A DNA stretch of 64,000 nt, taken from contig JAGTQC010000003.1 in the NCBI GenBank assembly GCA_018396535.1, positions 112,052 to 176,051 of the forward strand, given 5' to 3'. Below the pieces are notes generated by a model. It worked only from the letters and a program-made list of their open reading frames with translations, ran no database searches and had not been told where the DNA came from. Positions 44,287 through 55,001 of this stretch are shown one piece after another. Both the position numbers and the translations under genes were made by a program. The stretch's first letter is position 1. Every line of letters begins with the position of its first letter. This DNA is from Candidatus Bathyarchaeota archaeon (GTDB lineage Archaea; Thermoproteota; CALKCG01; B24; DRYS01).

Positions 44287-45591
44287 ATGAAGCTTCATGT
44301 AAAAATGCTAGCTCTAGCTTTAGCATGTCTTATAGTAGGCGGTGTAGTAGGTTATGTTATCGGTAGTACCATCGGTGTAGTCCCAATGGTAGAGTATGAG
44401 AGGATAAAATCTGCGTACGATGATCTATCAGCAAAATATAATAGGTTAATTAGCGACTATAACAATGTTATAGCTGAACTTAATGCTTTGAAGAAACCAT
44501 TAAAAGTTGGCTTTATATATGTAGGACCTGTTCTCGACTATGGATGGACACGTGCTCATGATGATGCTCGTAAGTATCTAGAACAGATATTCCCATGGAT
44601 TAAGACTATAGCTGTAGAAAGTGTTCTAGAAGCCGATTGTCCTAGAGTCATAGATAGGCTCATATTAGATGAGAAATGCGATGTCGTATTCACGACGAGC
44701 TTCGGATTCATGGATGCAACATATGAAGCTGGTGTGAAGTATCCAGATAAGATATTCTTCCATTGTTCAGGTTATAGGAGGAGAGCGAATGTAGGTACAT
44801 ATTTCGCAGAATTCTATCAGTTATACTATCTTAACGGTCTTATAGCTGGTGCTTTAACAAAAACTAATAAGATAGGGTATGTAGCAGCTCATCCGATACC
44901 TGAAGTCGTTCGTCATATAAACGCTTTCGCTCTAGGTGTTAAGGAAGTTAACCCTGAAGCTAAAGTTGATGTTAGATGGCTATTCGAATGGTATAATCCA
45001 TCGAAGGCTAGAGAGGCTGCTGAAGCACTTATATCATGGGGCGCTGATGTTTTAGCGTTTACAGAGGATTCTCCTACAGTTGTCGAAGTTTGTGAAGAAT
45101 ACACTACTAAGCGTGGTAAACCCGTATACTCCTTTGCTCACTATAGTCCTATGCTTAAATTTGGGCCAAACTCATGTGTTAGTGGGCAGCTCGTACACTG
45201 GGAGGTTATATACGCTGATATTCTTTCGAAGATAAGAGCTGGATACTATACCAATAAGAATCTAGAGAATGTAGATTATTGGTGGATGCTTAGGGAGGGT
45301 GCTGTAGAGCTTGGATGCGATTATGGCGTTCCTATAAACCCGAAGTTCATACCTATGCTTAAAGAGAAGTATATAGATCACCCAGAGTTCGGTAGGATAA
45401 GCATATACGATCTAGTGATGAAGAGATTGGAGCAGATGTCCGAGGATACAGTCGTATTCGACCCCTTCACAGGGCCGATCTATGATAATAAGGGTAGGCT
45501 TAGAGTTGAGCCTGGGCGTAGAATGACTCATGATGAGTTATGGACTATAGACTGGTTTGTGGATAATATTATCGCTGAAGTCCCTAGGTGA
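44287..45591 (+). CDS. BMP-family nucleoside-binding protein
   Basis: Extracytoplasmic binding protein of the BMP/PnrA family (purine nucleosides in characterised members), 434 residues. An N-terminal hydrophobic segment (about 7-30) without a proper lipobox anchors it; a short coiled coil follows (about 36-70). The binding domain begins at 'LKVGFIYVGPVLDYGWTRAH' and includes 'CDVVFTTSFGFMDATYE' and 'WGADVLAFTEDSPT'. ATPase and two permeases follow, so this is a complete importer. Confidence 0.9.
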   Translation: MKLHVKMLALALACLIVGGVVGYVIGSTIGVVPMVEYERIKSAYDDLSAKYNRLISDYNNVIAELNALKKPLKVGFIYVGPVLDYGWTRAHDDARKYLEQIFPWIKTIAVESVLEADCPRVIDRLILDEKCDVVFTTSFGFMDATYEAGVKYPDKIFFHCSGYRRRANVGTYFAEFYQLYYLNGLIAGALTKTNKIGYVAAHPIPEVVRHINAFALGVKEVNPEAKVDVRWLFEWYNPSKAREAAEALISWGADVLAFTEDSPTVVEVCEEYTTKRGKPVYSFAHYSPMLKFGPNSCVSGQLVHWEVIYADILSKIRAGYYTNKNLENVDYWWMLREGAVELGCDYGVPINPKFIPMLKEKYIDHPEFGRISIYDLVMKRLEQMSEDTVVFDPFTGPIYDNKGRLRVEPGRRMTHDELWTIDWFVDNIIAEVPR

Positions 45592-45637
45592 TCCATACAT
45601 CCTTCCACTCAACCCTCGTCTTTAAATTTCTTTTTAT

Positions 45638-47134
45638 ATGGTGTCTACGGATATGATGGAAGAACTAGTAAGGATGGTAGGGATAACGAAACATTTCTCT
45701 AATGTAGTTGCTAACGATTCTATAGACTTTACGCTGCATAAAGGTGAAGTTCACGGACTGCTTGGTGAGAATGGCGCTGGTAAATCAACTCTCATGAATA
45801 TACTATACGGATTGTATAAACCTGATTCTGGTGAGATCTACTTTGAGGGAAGGAGGGTTTATATAAATTCACCTAGGGATGCTATAAGGCTTGGTATAGG
45901 TAGGGTCCCCCAGATCCCGGAGCTTGTCGAAAGTTTAACCGTAGCCGAGAATTTAGCGATGCTACTACCAGGTCTTACTATGGGTAGAAGGTTAGATTAT
46001 GTGAAGGAGGTAGCAGAAAGGTACGGTATCTCACTCGATTTAGATGCTTTAGTATGTAATCTATCTTTTGGAGAGAAGCATAAGATCGAGCTTATTAAAG
46101 GTATAATGAGAGGATCTAAGGTACTCATACTAGATGAATCTACTACTATGCTTTCACCTCGAGAAATCGATTCACTCTTCGGTTGTATATCTAAGATGAG
46201 GGATGAAGGTAGAGGCATAGTCTTCGTATCGCATAGGATACCTGAAGTCCTAAGGATAGCTGATAGGATTACCATACTAAGAAAGGGTAGACGTATTGCC
46301 TCCGTTATGAGGAATGAAGTGGATGAACATGAACTTGTTAGACTTATGATCGGTACGGATATCGATAAGTCTATAGCTAAAGATAAGGTGAGTTTGGGTG
46401 AGGAAATACTTCGAGTCGAGGACCTTCACGTACTCGATGACATCGGTGGAGAAGCTGTTAAAGGCGTAAGCTTCTCTATTAGAAGAGGTGAAATATTCGG
46501 TATAGCTGGTGTCGCTGGTAATGGGCAGAGAGAACTTGTAGAAGCTATTACAGGTTTGAGAGATATTGAGAAGGGGAGGATTCTTATAAAAGGTAAGGAG
46601 CTATCCTCTCCAAGATGCTTCCGTCTATATGGATCGCATATACCAGATGAACGTATAGGGCTAGGTGTATTACCTTCGCTTACGGTTTTAGAGAATATCG
46701 CTTTAATCTTCTACAAAAGTTTCTCGAATAACGGTTTCATTAGGTTTAATGATCTAAGATCGTATGCCAGAAGACTTATCGAAACATACGGTGTCGTAAC
46801 TCCTAGTCTAGAAATCCTAGCGGGTAAACTTTCTGGAGGTAATATAGCGAGATTAATCTTAGCTAGGGAGCTTTCAGCTGATAAAGATCTAATCGTAGCT
46901 TTTCATCCAACTTTCGGTTTAGATGTTGCTTCAGCCAGTATGATTAGGAGACTTATACTGGAGCTTAGAAGAAAGTCGGCTATACTTCTAGTATCCGAGG
47001 ATCTAGATGAAATACTTCAACTTAGCGATAGAATAGCCGTTATGTATGGAGGAAGGTTTATAGGAGTTATGGATTCAGATGAAGTGGATCTTGAGAAGAT
47101 AGGTTTAATGATGGGTGGTGTTGTAGCTTCATGA
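45638..47134 (+). CDS. Nucleoside ABC transporter ATPase (two NBDs)
   Basis: A 498-residue double ATPase of the RbsA/NupO type. NBD1 has 'GLLGENGAGKSTL', signature 'LSFGEKHKIEL' and 'VLILDESTT'. NBD2 has the usual degenerate P-loop 'GVAGNGQREL', signature 'LSGGNIARL', but its Walker B region reads 'LIVAFHPTFGLD'. Only one site is likely to hydrolyse ATP well, as in related importers. Overlaps the next permease gene by 4 bp. Confidence 0.92.
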   Translation: MVSTDMMEELVRMVGITKHFSNVVANDSIDFTLHKGEVHGLLGENGAGKSTLMNILYGLYKPDSGEIYFEGRRVYINSPRDAIRLGIGRVPQIPELVESLTVAENLAMLLPGLTMGRRLDYVKEVAERYGISLDLDALVCNLSFGEKHKIELIKGIMRGSKVLILDESTTMLSPREIDSLFGCISKMRDEGRGIVFVSHRIPEVLRIADRITILRKGRRIASVMRNEVDEHELVRLMIGTDIDKSIAKDKVSLGEEILRVEDLHVLDDIGGEAVKGVSFSIRRGEIFGIAGVAGNGQRELVEAITGLRDIEKGRILIKGKELSSPRCFRLYGSHIPDERIGLGVLPSLTVLENIALIFYKSFSNNGFIRFNDLRSYARRLIETYGVVTPSLEILAGKLSGGNIARLILARELSADKDLIVAFHPTFGLDVASASMIRRLILELRRKSAILLVSEDLDEILQLSDRIAVMYGGRFIGVMDSDEVDLEKIGLMMGGVVAS

Positions 47135-48216
47135 AGATTAGGATTACACGATATTTAAGAATAGAGAGGAGAGGGGAGCTGGGGTTAATGGGTAGAATAC
47201 TCATGAAGATTCTAGCTATACTTCTCGCCCTCCTCTTTTCGGCTATGATATTTGCTATAAGCGGGGTTGACCCGTGGTATGCATACACGCTTATATTTGT
47301 AAAATCCTTCACATACTCAGGGTTAACCGAGATAGCAACTAAGCTAATCCCTATACTACTATGTACGGTAGGCCTTACTGTAGCGTTTAAAGCTGGTGTA
47401 TGGAATATAGGTGCTGAGGGACAGCTACTCCTAGGAGCTATAGGTGCAACTTGGATAGCTTTATTCGTAGATGTATACGATCAGCTTCGTCTACCTCTAG
47501 CCATACTAGTCGGTATGGTATCTGGGGCTTCATGGGGTCTTATACCCGTAATATTAAAAGTTAGATTAAACGTAAATGAGGTGGTCTCCACGCTTATGAT
47601 GAATTATATAGCTAGTGGGATAGTGGATTACCTAGTTTATGGACCGTGGAAGGGTGCTCGTGAATGGGGATTCCCGTACACAGATAAGTTTCCTGATACA
47701 GCTTGGCTTCCACTCATACCAGGTACAAGGATACATTGGCCTACACTTCTACTTAGCGTACTCTCATCCATACTGGTATACATACTTCTATCTAGGACTG
47801 CTCTAGGCTTCGAAATTAAGGTATGTGGTCAGGGTAAGAGAGTTGCAGACTATCTAGGTATACCATATGGTAGTAGATTGATAATAGCTATGATCATAAG
47901 CGGGGGGTTAGCAGGTTTAGCAGGTGTGGGTGAAGTATGTGGTGTACATAGACGTTTAAGATATGCATCATCGATATCCTCTGGATATGGGTATACCGCT
48001 ATAATAAGTGCATGGCTCAGTGGGTTAAACCCCATCGGCTCAATACCATCTTCATTCTTTCTAGCATTCCTACTAACTGGTAGGGATATAATACAAGTAT
48101 CCCTAGGTCTCCCGTTTGCGACTTCGAATATATTTAATGGTTCGATCCTTATATCAATACTCATAGTAGAAGTTCTAGGTAGGTATCGTATAAGGTGGGG
48201 TAGATGGACTATATAA
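47131..48216 (+). CDS. Nucleoside ABC transporter permease 1
   Basis: BPD_transp_2-type permease, 361 residues, with about ten hydrophobic segments. The central signature 'FKAGVWNIGAEGQLLLGAIGATW' region (given as residues ~88-110) is typical of the NupP/YufP group in BMP importers. Overlaps its partner permease gene by 13 bp. Confidence 0.9.
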   Translation: MKIRITRYLRIERRGELGLMGRILMKILAILLALLFSAMIFAISGVDPWYAYTLIFVKSFTYSGLTEIATKLIPILLCTVGLTVAFKAGVWNIGAEGQLLLGAIGATWIALFVDVYDQLRLPLAILVGMVSGASWGLIPVILKVRLNVNEVVSTLMMNYIASGIVDYLVYGPWKGAREWGFPYTDKFPDTAWLPLIPGTRIHWPTLLLSVLSSILVYILLSRTALGFEIKVCGQGKRVADYLGIPYGSRLIIAMIISGGLAGLAGVGEVCGVHRRLRYASSISSGYGYTAIISAWLSGLNPIGSIPSSFFLAFLLTGRDIIQVSLGLPFATSNIFNGSILISILIVEVLGRYRIRWGRWTI

Positions 48217-49127
48217 CAGAATTCATCGCTATGATGGTAAGTGCTAGTACACCCATCCTATTAGCCGCTCTAGGCGAGATATACGCTGAGCGTTCAGGCA
48301 TACTGAATCTAGGTGTAGAAGGTATGATGGCTGCAGGTGCTGCTATAGCTTTCTATACAACGCTATTCACGAGAAATATAGTTATTGGGCTTCTCTCAGC
48401 TTGCATAGCTGGTATGCTCCTCTCACTTATACATGGCTTCATCTCGATAACGATTAAATCTAATCAGATAGTATCTGGGTTAGCTCTATCTATGATTGGT
48501 TTAGGTATAAGCTCCCTTATAGGTAGGAATCTTGTAGGTACACCCTTACGTAATTCTCTAGGGATAGTGGAGATAGCTATCCTATCAGATATACCTATTT
48601 TAGGGGCATTCTTTAGACAGAATACTTTAACATACCTATCTTACATACTCACAGCTATCCTATGGTATATACTCTTCAAGACCAAGATAGGTATAGCTAT
48701 AAGGATGGTTGGTGATAATCCTAAATCCGCCGACTCCATAGGTATAAACGTGTACGCGGTTAGATATGGATGCACACTTATCGGGGGGGTTTTAGCAGGT
48801 CTAGCTGGGGCATATCTAAGCGTAGCATATACGCCTACATGGATAGAAGGTATGACCGCTGGTCAAGGATGGATAGCTCTTGCTCTTACAGTATTCTCAG
48901 CATGGAATCCGTTCTACGCTCTTATAGGATCATACCTATTCGGTGGGATAAGAATATTACAATTCAGGTTGCAACCGCTGAAGTTATCTCCTCCACTCCT
49001 ATCAACCCTACCATACCTGTTCACAATAGTAGCACTAGCATTACTCAATATCGAGAGGATTAGGCGGAGGATAGGAGCACCGCAATATCTCGGTAAACCT
49101 TATCATAGAGAGGAGGCGTGGATGTAA
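48204..49127 (+). CDS. Nucleoside ABC transporter permease 2
   Basis: BPD_transp_2-type permease, 307 residues, of the NupQ/YufQ group: 'ERSGILNLGVEGMMAAGA' and 'GDNPKSADSIGINVYAVRYG' are characteristic. Last gene of the importer. The convergent translin gene ends 13 nt away. Confidence 0.91.
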   Translation: MDYITEFIAMMVSASTPILLAALGEIYAERSGILNLGVEGMMAAGAAIAFYTTLFTRNIVIGLLSACIAGMLLSLIHGFISITIKSNQIVSGLALSMIGLGISSLIGRNLVGTPLRNSLGIVEIAILSDIPILGAFFRQNTLTYLSYILTAILWYILFKTKIGIAIRMVGDNPKSADSIGINVYAVRYGCTLIGGVLAGLAGAYLSVAYTPTWIEGMTAGQGWIALALTVFSAWNPFYALIGSYLFGGIRILQFRLQPLKLSPPLLSTLPYLFTIVALALLNIERIRRRIGAPQYLGKPYHREEAWM

Positions 49128-49139
49128 TAAGTATACCGG

Positions 49140-49772
49140 TTAACCTATAAACTTTGATAGAGTATCGATAAGCTTTCTCTTACTCAATTCGAATAGTAGT
49201 TCGCTTTCAGTAGTCTCGACTATCCTTCTAGCTATATCGATCTTATGTCTAAGTTTACCAGATAGAGCTGGAGGCGCTTCTACGAGTAATAGCTCCTCAT
49301 ATATCCACTTCATAACGTTGAAATACTCTTCAGCACTGGTAGGATTTCCTACTCTCAGATACTCTAATATGCATCGCCTAAGTTCACCTACAAGGTCAGC
49401 TAAACCTAATAGGTATATAGATGGGCTTACATCTAAATCCCTCGGTAATCTAGGCTTCTCTCCATCCATGCAGCATATGTATAGGTATGCCTCTACATAC
49501 TCTTGGCATGCTGTCTTATACGATTCAGTCCAGATTACCCCTGGATACGATGATATCAGATTCCTAAGAGTATTCAACCTAGCTTCAGCTTCTCTTAAGT
49601 TTATACGGGCCTTCTCCAGCTCCCCCTTATGACGATTGAGTATCGATAGTTTAGAATACCTTACCACTTCTTTGCAGAGTAATCTAATCTTTTCATCCAG
49701 CTCTAACTCCACGCTTAACTCCTCCTTCAATCTATCGAATATCTCGGTTAAAACCTCACGGCTTACCGTCAT
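49140..49772 (-). CDS. Translin family protein
   Basis: An all-helical 210-residue protein matching archaeal translin. Supporting pieces are 'SILNRHKGELEKA', 'ACQEYVEAYLYI', 'SIYLLGLADLVGELRRCILEY' (about 118-138) and 'LRHKIDIARRIVETTESEL'. Translins form octameric RNA/DNA-binding shells; some have RNase activity with TRAX. Separated by 49 nt from taw1 upstream, same strand. Confidence 0.85.
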   Translation of the reverse strand: MTVSREVLTEIFDRLKEELSVELELDEKIRLLCKEVVRYSKLSILNRHKGELEKARINLREAEARLNTLRNLISSYPGVIWTESYKTACQEYVEAYLYICCMDGEKPRLPRDLDVSPSIYLLGLADLVGELRRCILEYLRVGNPTSAEEYFNVMKWIYEELLLVEAPPALSGKLRHKIDIARRIVETTESELLFELSKRKLIDTLSKFIG

Positions 49773-49821
49773 ATCGAATCCTATGCTAAGAATGATTGTC
49801 TAGAATAATTAAACCTTTAAA

Positions 49822-50748
49822 CTACTTAGCGAGTAGAGCTACACGGCTAGGTTCGAATATATCCACCAACCTGTAACCGGTAGCTTTAGCCAACTTTTCC
49901 GCGAAACATACCACTTCCCCTAGCGTAGGCATAGCATCCCTAGGTAATCTCCTGGTAGATTCTCCAACCCACATATACGCTTTAGGCTCTACAAAATCCG
50001 GGTTAGCTTTATCTATAAGCTTAGCATATCCATCTATCCGCTCCATATTCCACCCCTTAACTAGGGTTATCCTTATAACCCTCCTGGAGTTTACGAAAGT
50101 AGAGAATACTTCTAAACCTTCCAGCATCCTATTCCATCCATCTGGTATCAGCGGGGTTTCTAGCTTTTTGAATACATCCTCATCTGGGCTACATAGGCTT
50201 ATATATAGGTTCGTCGGATACGATGATAATCGTCGAAGACCATCTGGTACTGTTCCTTTAGTTACAAGAAAGCTTGTCATCCCTCTACGCTTAGTAAGTT
50301 CTATAAAATCAGAAAGATACGGGTATAGCAGGCTTTCACCTATAAGACTTATAGCTACGTTAGTAGGGTTGAAAGCTTCTTCTAACATAGATCTATCGAC
50401 TTTCGGATTACCTTTGAAACCTATTAATAGACTCATCTGAGCTTTAATCATTTCATCTAGAAGTGTTTCAGGTTCATCCCATCTAGCCTCTGATAGCGGT
50501 AGCCCTCTCATACCTTTAAAACTCCTCCAGCAGTATAGGCATCTATTCGTACACCAGTATATCGCTGTACTACACTGTAGGCATCTATGACTCTGAACAC
50601 CGTACCATCTCTGTTTGAAACAATGTCTCCCTCCTCTACTCCTCAACGATTCCTTAGTCCATTCACATATCTTTACAGCACTATGCTTATACAACCCAAC
50701 GATTCTGTATCCCTGCCGGTAGTACACCTCCTCTATACCTTTAAGCAT
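49822..50748 (-). CDS. taw1: tRNA 4-demethylwyosine synthase Taw1 (TYW1)
   Basis: Radical SAM enzyme that builds the tricyclic base of wyosine at position 37 of tRNA-Phe, 308 residues, the archaeal form without a flavodoxin domain. 'HRCLQCSTAIYWCTNRCLYCW' contains both the extra cysteines and the radical SAM 'CTNRCLYC'. Further matches are 'ISLIGESLLYPYL', 'LVTKGT' and 'VEPKAYMWVGES'. Confidence 0.92.
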   Translation of the reverse strand: MLKGIEEVYYRQGYRIVGLYKHSAVKICEWTKESLRSRGGRHCFKQRWYGVQSHRCLQCSTAIYWCTNRCLYCWRSFKGMRGLPLSEARWDEPETLLDEMIKAQMSLLIGFKGNPKVDRSMLEEAFNPTNVAISLIGESLLYPYLSDFIELTKRRGMTSFLVTKGTVPDGLRRLSSYPTNLYISLCSPDEDVFKKLETPLIPDGWNRMLEGLEVFSTFVNSRRVIRITLVKGWNMERIDGYAKLIDKANPDFVEPKAYMWVGESTRRLPRDAMPTLGEVVCFAEKLAKATGYRLVDIFEPSRVALLAK

Positions 50749-50848
50749 ATCCCTTCATCCTAATCATTGTACGTAGCTTTAAAGTAAACGTTTTTCTAGA
50801 GCTCCGTAAGCTTATAGCCTACTTAAGGTTATACGTAACTGTTGGGAT

Positions 50849-51919
50849 ATGAAGGTTATCTATGGGGATATACTCGAAGGTGGAGGTCAGATATTACGTT
50901 TTACTCTACCGATAGCAGCCATAGTAGGCTCACCCATAAAGATAGTTAGGATAAGGGCTAAAAGACCTAATCCAGGTCTTAGGAGACAACATATGATTTC
51001 AGTAGAATCCATAGCTAAATTATCAAACGCTAAGGTAGAGGGTTTAGAGCTAGGTTCTCAAGAGTTAACGTTTATACCTGGCTCCCTCAAAGGTGGTAGG
51101 TATACCTTCGATATAGGTACAGCCGGTAGTACTACTCTAGTATTGCAAGCTCTCTTACCTGTGATGGCTTTCACTAACGGTAATGTCGATGTAACCGTAA
51201 TCGGCGGGACAAATAACCCTATGGCCCCCCCGATAGACTATGTAGAGAGGATATTATTACCGGTATTAGTGTCCATGGGTTTTAACCCACGTATAGAATT
51301 GATCCGTAGAGGATTCTACCCCTCAGGTGGTGGTATAGTTAAAGCTACTTCTACACCTATAGAAGATGTATTAAAACCTATACGTATCCTAGAATTCGGC
51401 TATGTTAAACGTATATCTGGGATAGTTTACAGCTCACGTTTACCTCCACATATAGTAGATCGTATGGCATCTACAGTTGAAAAACTACTATCTAAGAAGG
51501 GTTATGACATCGTATTGGAAAGAGAAGTACTTCAACCCTCTAACCCTAGATGCGCTATCAGTCCAGGTTGCGGTATACTACTCTATGCAGAGCTTTCCTC
51601 AGGATTCCGGATCGCCTCAGATAGACTAGGTGTTAAAGGTAAACCTGCGGAGGATGTAGCTGAAGAAGCTGTGAGAGATCTTGAATCGCAGATAGAGGTG
51701 GCGTACCCTGTAGATAAGCATCTAGCAGATCAGCTTATAATATGGATGGCTTTAGCTGATGGCGAATCCAGTATTGCTACATGTGAATTAACTCTCCACA
51801 CCCTTACATGTATAGAACTCGCTAAGCAGTTGTTAGGTGTAGAATTCGAGGTGGATGGAGGGGAGGGTAAGCCTTCTAAAATAACTTGTAGAGGTTTAGG
51901 CTTAAAGATCGTAAGGTAG
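50849..51919 (+). CDS. rtcA: RNA 3'-terminal phosphate cyclase RtcA
   Basis: Converts RNA 3'-phosphates to 2',3'-cyclic phosphates through an AMP intermediate, 356 residues. 'GDILEGGGQILRFTLPIA' opens the protein, 'GTAGSTTLVLQALLPV' is the central loop, and the adenylated histidine is in 'VDKHLADQLIIWMAL' near the C-terminus. Divergent from taw1. Confidence 0.94.
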   Translation: MKVIYGDILEGGGQILRFTLPIAAIVGSPIKIVRIRAKRPNPGLRRQHMISVESIAKLSNAKVEGLELGSQELTFIPGSLKGGRYTFDIGTAGSTTLVLQALLPVMAFTNGNVDVTVIGGTNNPMAPPIDYVERILLPVLVSMGFNPRIELIRRGFYPSGGGIVKATSTPIEDVLKPIRILEFGYVKRISGIVYSSRLPPHIVDRMASTVEKLLSKKGYDIVLEREVLQPSNPRCAISPGCGILLYAELSSGFRIASDRLGVKGKPAEDVAEEAVRDLESQIEVAYPVDKHLADQLIIWMALADGESSIATCELTLHTLTCIELAKQLLGVEFEVDGGEGKPSKITCRGLGLKIVR

Positions 51920-51938
51920 GGCCTCCCTTTATGTATAG

Positions 51939-52322
51939 CTAAGCTTTCTCTACCCGTATCCTCTCCCCGTCTCTAACCTTTCTAAAGATCCTAGGATCGC
52001 CTAAAATCCTAGCGAATACGTTTACAGGACTATAAGCTCTAGGCTTCTCACCTATGCTAACTGGAGTTGGTCCGAAAAATATACATATAGCTCTTCCAGG
52101 AGGCCAGAAAGCTACATCACCTACTTCCACATCCTGTGATGAATTCTCTAACTCGATATCTAACCCTACGCTAAAGTAGACCTCATCACCCCATCTTCTA
52201 GCTACACCTTCGAGTGGTAATGCTCTCCATATAGCTTCGCATGTTCTAGGATTTACATTATCCATGAGTTCAGCATGAACTTCACCTATACTCGTAGATA
52301 TGATCTTCATCAATCTAGGCAT
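51939..52322 (-). CDS. Cyclophilin-like fold protein
   Basis: A 127-residue protein resembling the small cyclophilin-like family typified by a bacterial/archaeal structural-genomics group. Pieces include 'IGEVHAELMDNVNPRTCEAI' at the N-terminus and 'VEVGDVAFWPPGRAICIFFG'. It is too divergent for peptidyl-prolyl isomerase activity to be assumed. Convergent with rtcA, 19 nt apart. Confidence 0.7.
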   Translation of the reverse strand: MPRLMKIISTSIGEVHAELMDNVNPRTCEAIWRALPLEGVARRWGDEVYFSVGLDIELENSSQDVEVGDVAFWPPGRAICIFFGPTPVSIGEKPRAYSPVNVFARILGDPRIFRKVRDGERIRVEKA

Positions 52323-52422
52323 ATCTGGATCACTATAGCTTTAGTGAACCGGTCATATTAATGTTACATACAGACCCCTACCCAACCTTTTATATTCTAA
52401 TAGTTCTGAAATTCTATACGTC

Positions 52423-54087
52423 ATGTTGAGAAGTAATACCATCAAGTTAGGTATAGAGCGATCACACCATCGTGCTTTACTAAGAGCTCTAGGAATCGAT
52501 TCTAGCGATCTAGGCAAACCATTCATAGGTATAGCATGTAGTTATACAGACTTAGTTCCAGGTCATATGCATCTAGATAGGCTAGCTGAAGCAGTCAAGG
52601 AGGGTGTAAGGGAAGCAGGAGGTGTCCCATTCGTGTTTAATACCATAGCTATCTGTGACGGTATAGCTATGGGTCATATAGGTATGCGTTTCAGTCTACC
52701 ATCTAGAGATTGGATAGCGGATACTGTAGAGCTTATGGTGGAAGCTCATAGACTTGACGGATTAGTAGCTGTAGCTAGCTGTGATAAGATTCTACCAGGT
52801 ATGCTTATGGCTATAGCTAGACTAGATATTCCGAGTATAGTCGTCACGGGTGGGCCTATGCTATCAGGATCGTTCAGTGATAGAACTCATCTAGGTATAG
52901 CATCAGCTGCTGAAGCTGTCGGCCTGTATAAACGTGCTATCATATCTGAGGAGGAGTATAGAATGATAGAGGAGTATTCATGCCCGACATGCGGTTCATG
53001 TAACGGTTTATTCACAGCTAATACTATGGCTTGTCTAACCGAAACTTTAGGGTTGGCTCTACCATATACTGCTACTATACCCGCAGTATATAGTAGAAGG
53101 ATAGCTCTAGCTAGGGAGGCTGGGCGGAGGATAGTGGAGCTTGTACGCGAAGATTTGAAACCCTCCACCATCCTATCCTGGAAATCATTCTACAACGCCA
53201 TAGTTGTGGATATGGCGTTAGGAGGGTCGACCAATACCGTTCTACATCTACCAGCTATAGCTAGGGAATGTGGAATAGATATTCCGCTTGAAATATTTGA
53301 TCAGGTAAGCCGTAGAGTTCCACACATATGCAATCTTATAGGTTTAGGTGGTAGGTATGATATGTTGGACTTCCATATAGCTGGAGGCATCCCAGCTTTA
53401 CTTTCAGAGCTTAAGGATCTACTATACCTAGATGTTATGACAGTTACTGGAAAGACTCTAGGCGAAAATATACGTGAAGCTAAGGTTCTAGATAGACGAG
53501 TTATACATTCTATAGATTCACCGATACATCCTGAAGGTGGTATAGCTATACTTAGGGGGACGTTAGCACCGGATGGAGCTGTATTAAAGACAGCTGGAGT
53601 ACCGACTAATATGATGATGTTTAAAGGCTATGCTAAAGTATGCGATTCTGAAGAAGAGGCTTTAAGATTGGTTATGAATGGGGGTTTAAAGGAATATGAT
53701 ATACTTTTAGTAAGATATGAAGGACCTATAGGCGGACCAGGTATGCCTGAAATGCTTCAGATAACTGCTACGATCACCGGGATGGGTTTAAACGATAAAG
53801 TAGGGTTGATAACTGATGGGAGGTTCTCTGGAGCTACACGTGGATTATGTATAGGTCATGTATCGCCTGAAGCAGCTGTCGGTGGACCTATAGCTTTAGT
53901 CAAGGATGGTGATGTTATAAGTATAGACGTAAAGAGTAGGAGATTGGAGCTAGAGGTTTCTAAAAACGAGTTAGATACTAGGAGAGCGGGATGGAAGCCT
54001 AAGTATAAACCGTTTAAAGGTGTTCTTTCACGCTATGTTAAACTTCTAAAATCCTATATGGATACTTCTGTTAGCCAACTCTCGTAG
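52423..54087 (+). CDS. ilvD: Dihydroxyacid dehydratase IlvD
   Basis: Iron-sulfur dehydratase in valine/isoleucine synthesis, 554 residues. The cluster cysteines are in '[14 protein letters not shown]' and '[18 protein letters not shown]'; the C-terminal '[19 protein letters not shown]' is diagnostic. Some archaeal homologues act on sugar acids. Here the neighbour IlvE, on the opposite strand with a 34-bp overlap at the 3' ends, favours the amino-acid role. Confidence 0.94.
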   Translation: MLRSNTIKLGIERSHHRALLRALGIDSSDLGKPFIGIACSYTDLVPGHMHLDRLAEAVKEGVREAGGVPFVFNTIAICDGIAMGHIGMRFSLPSRDWIADTVELMVEAHRLDGLVAVASCDKILPGMLMAIARLDIPSIVVTGGPMLSGSFSDRTHLGIASAAEAVGLYKRAIISEEEYRMIEEYSCPTCGSCNGLFTANTMACLTETLGLALPYTATIPAVYSRRIALAREAGRRIVELVREDLKPSTILSWKSFYNAIVVDMALGGSTNTVLHLPAIARECGIDIPLEIFDQVSRRVPHICNLIGLGGRYDMLDFHIAGGIPALLSELKDLLYLDVMTVTGKTLGENIREAKVLDRRVIHSIDSPIHPEGGIAILRGTLAPDGAVLKTAGVPTNMMMFKGYAKVCDSEEEALRLVMNGGLKEYDILLVRYEGPIGGPGMPEMLQITATITGMGLNDKVGLITDGRFSGATRGLCIGHVSPEAAVGGPIALVKDGDVISIDVKSRRLELEVSKNELDTRRAGWKPKYKPFKGVLSRYVKLLKSYMDTSVSQLS

Positions 54088-54974
54088 CCTGGTAATCTAC
54101 CTCTAACTATTTCTTCGAATACTCGTCTTATACTTCTCGTTATAGGCCCCTCACTTCCATCCCCTATTCTCCTCCCATCCACTTCTAGTATAGGTGTTAC
54201 TTCTGCAGCTGTACCTGTGAAGAATGCTTCATCACAGGTGTATAGTTCAACTCTAGCTATAGGTCTCTCGTAAACTGTATATCCTAGGTTTGATGCGATA
54301 TCTATTACAGAAGCTCTAGTTATACCTTCAAGTATATCAGAGTATACGGGTGGTGTATACAGCTTTTCATCCTTAACTATGAATATATTCTCTCCACTCC
54401 CTTCAGATACATAACCTTTATCATCTAGTAGTATAGCTTCATCGTACCCAGCTCTTAGAGCTTCGATTTTCGCTAGAACCGAGTTTATATAATTTCCACA
54501 AGCTTTAGCTTGCGGTGGTAGAGAATATCCAGGTATCCTACGCCATGATGATACACAGCATCGTACACCCTTCGTTGATAAGTACTTACCGAATGGAAAT
54601 ACGGCGATAGCTATATGGATAGGGTTATTGAGCGGGTTTAGACCTATATATCCGTAGCCACGGAATACTATAGGTCTTATGTAGCAATCTTCTCTTATCT
54701 CGTTTATCTTGATCAACTCCACTACTACGCTACAGAGCTCCTCTACAGCATACGGTATATCCATGAAGTATATTTTAGCTGATCTGAATAACCTATCTAT
54801 ATGTTCCTTGAGTCTAAATATATACATCTTGCCATTAGAGGCATAAGCTCTTATACCTTCGAATACACCTGTACCATAATGTAGTGCATGCGTAAGTATA
54901 TGCACTTTAGCTTCACTCCAAGGTTTAAACGTTCCATCAACCCATATCCAATTTGTTTCTTTTAACGCAGACAT
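54054..54974 (-). CDS. ilvE: Branched-chain amino acid aminotransferase IlvE
   Basis: Class IV PLP aminotransferase of 306 residues. '[16 protein letters not shown]', the PLP lysine in '[17 protein letters not shown]' and '[13 protein letters not shown]' are all present. Final step of valine, leucine and isoleucine synthesis. Its 3' end overlaps that of ilvD on the opposite strand. The SHMT-like gene lies 27 nt upstream and may be cotranscribed. Confidence 0.94.
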   Translation of the reverse strand: MSALKETNWIWVDGTFKPWSEAKVHILTHALHYGTGVFEGIRAYASNGKMYIFRLKEHIDRLFRSAKIYFMDIPYAVEELCSVVVELIKINEIREDCYIRPIVFRGYGYIGLNPLNNPIHIAIAVFPFGKYLSTKGVRCCVSSWRRIPGYSLPPQAKACGNYINSVLAKIEALRAGYDEAILLDDKGYVSEGSGENIFIVKDEKLYTPPVYSDILEGITRASVIDIASNLGYTVYERPIARVELYTCDEAFFTGTAAEVTPILEVDGRRIGDGSEGPITRSIRRVFEEIVRGRLPGYESWLTEVSI

Positions 54975-55001
54975 ATCCCCACCTCATACATTAGGATCGT
55001 A

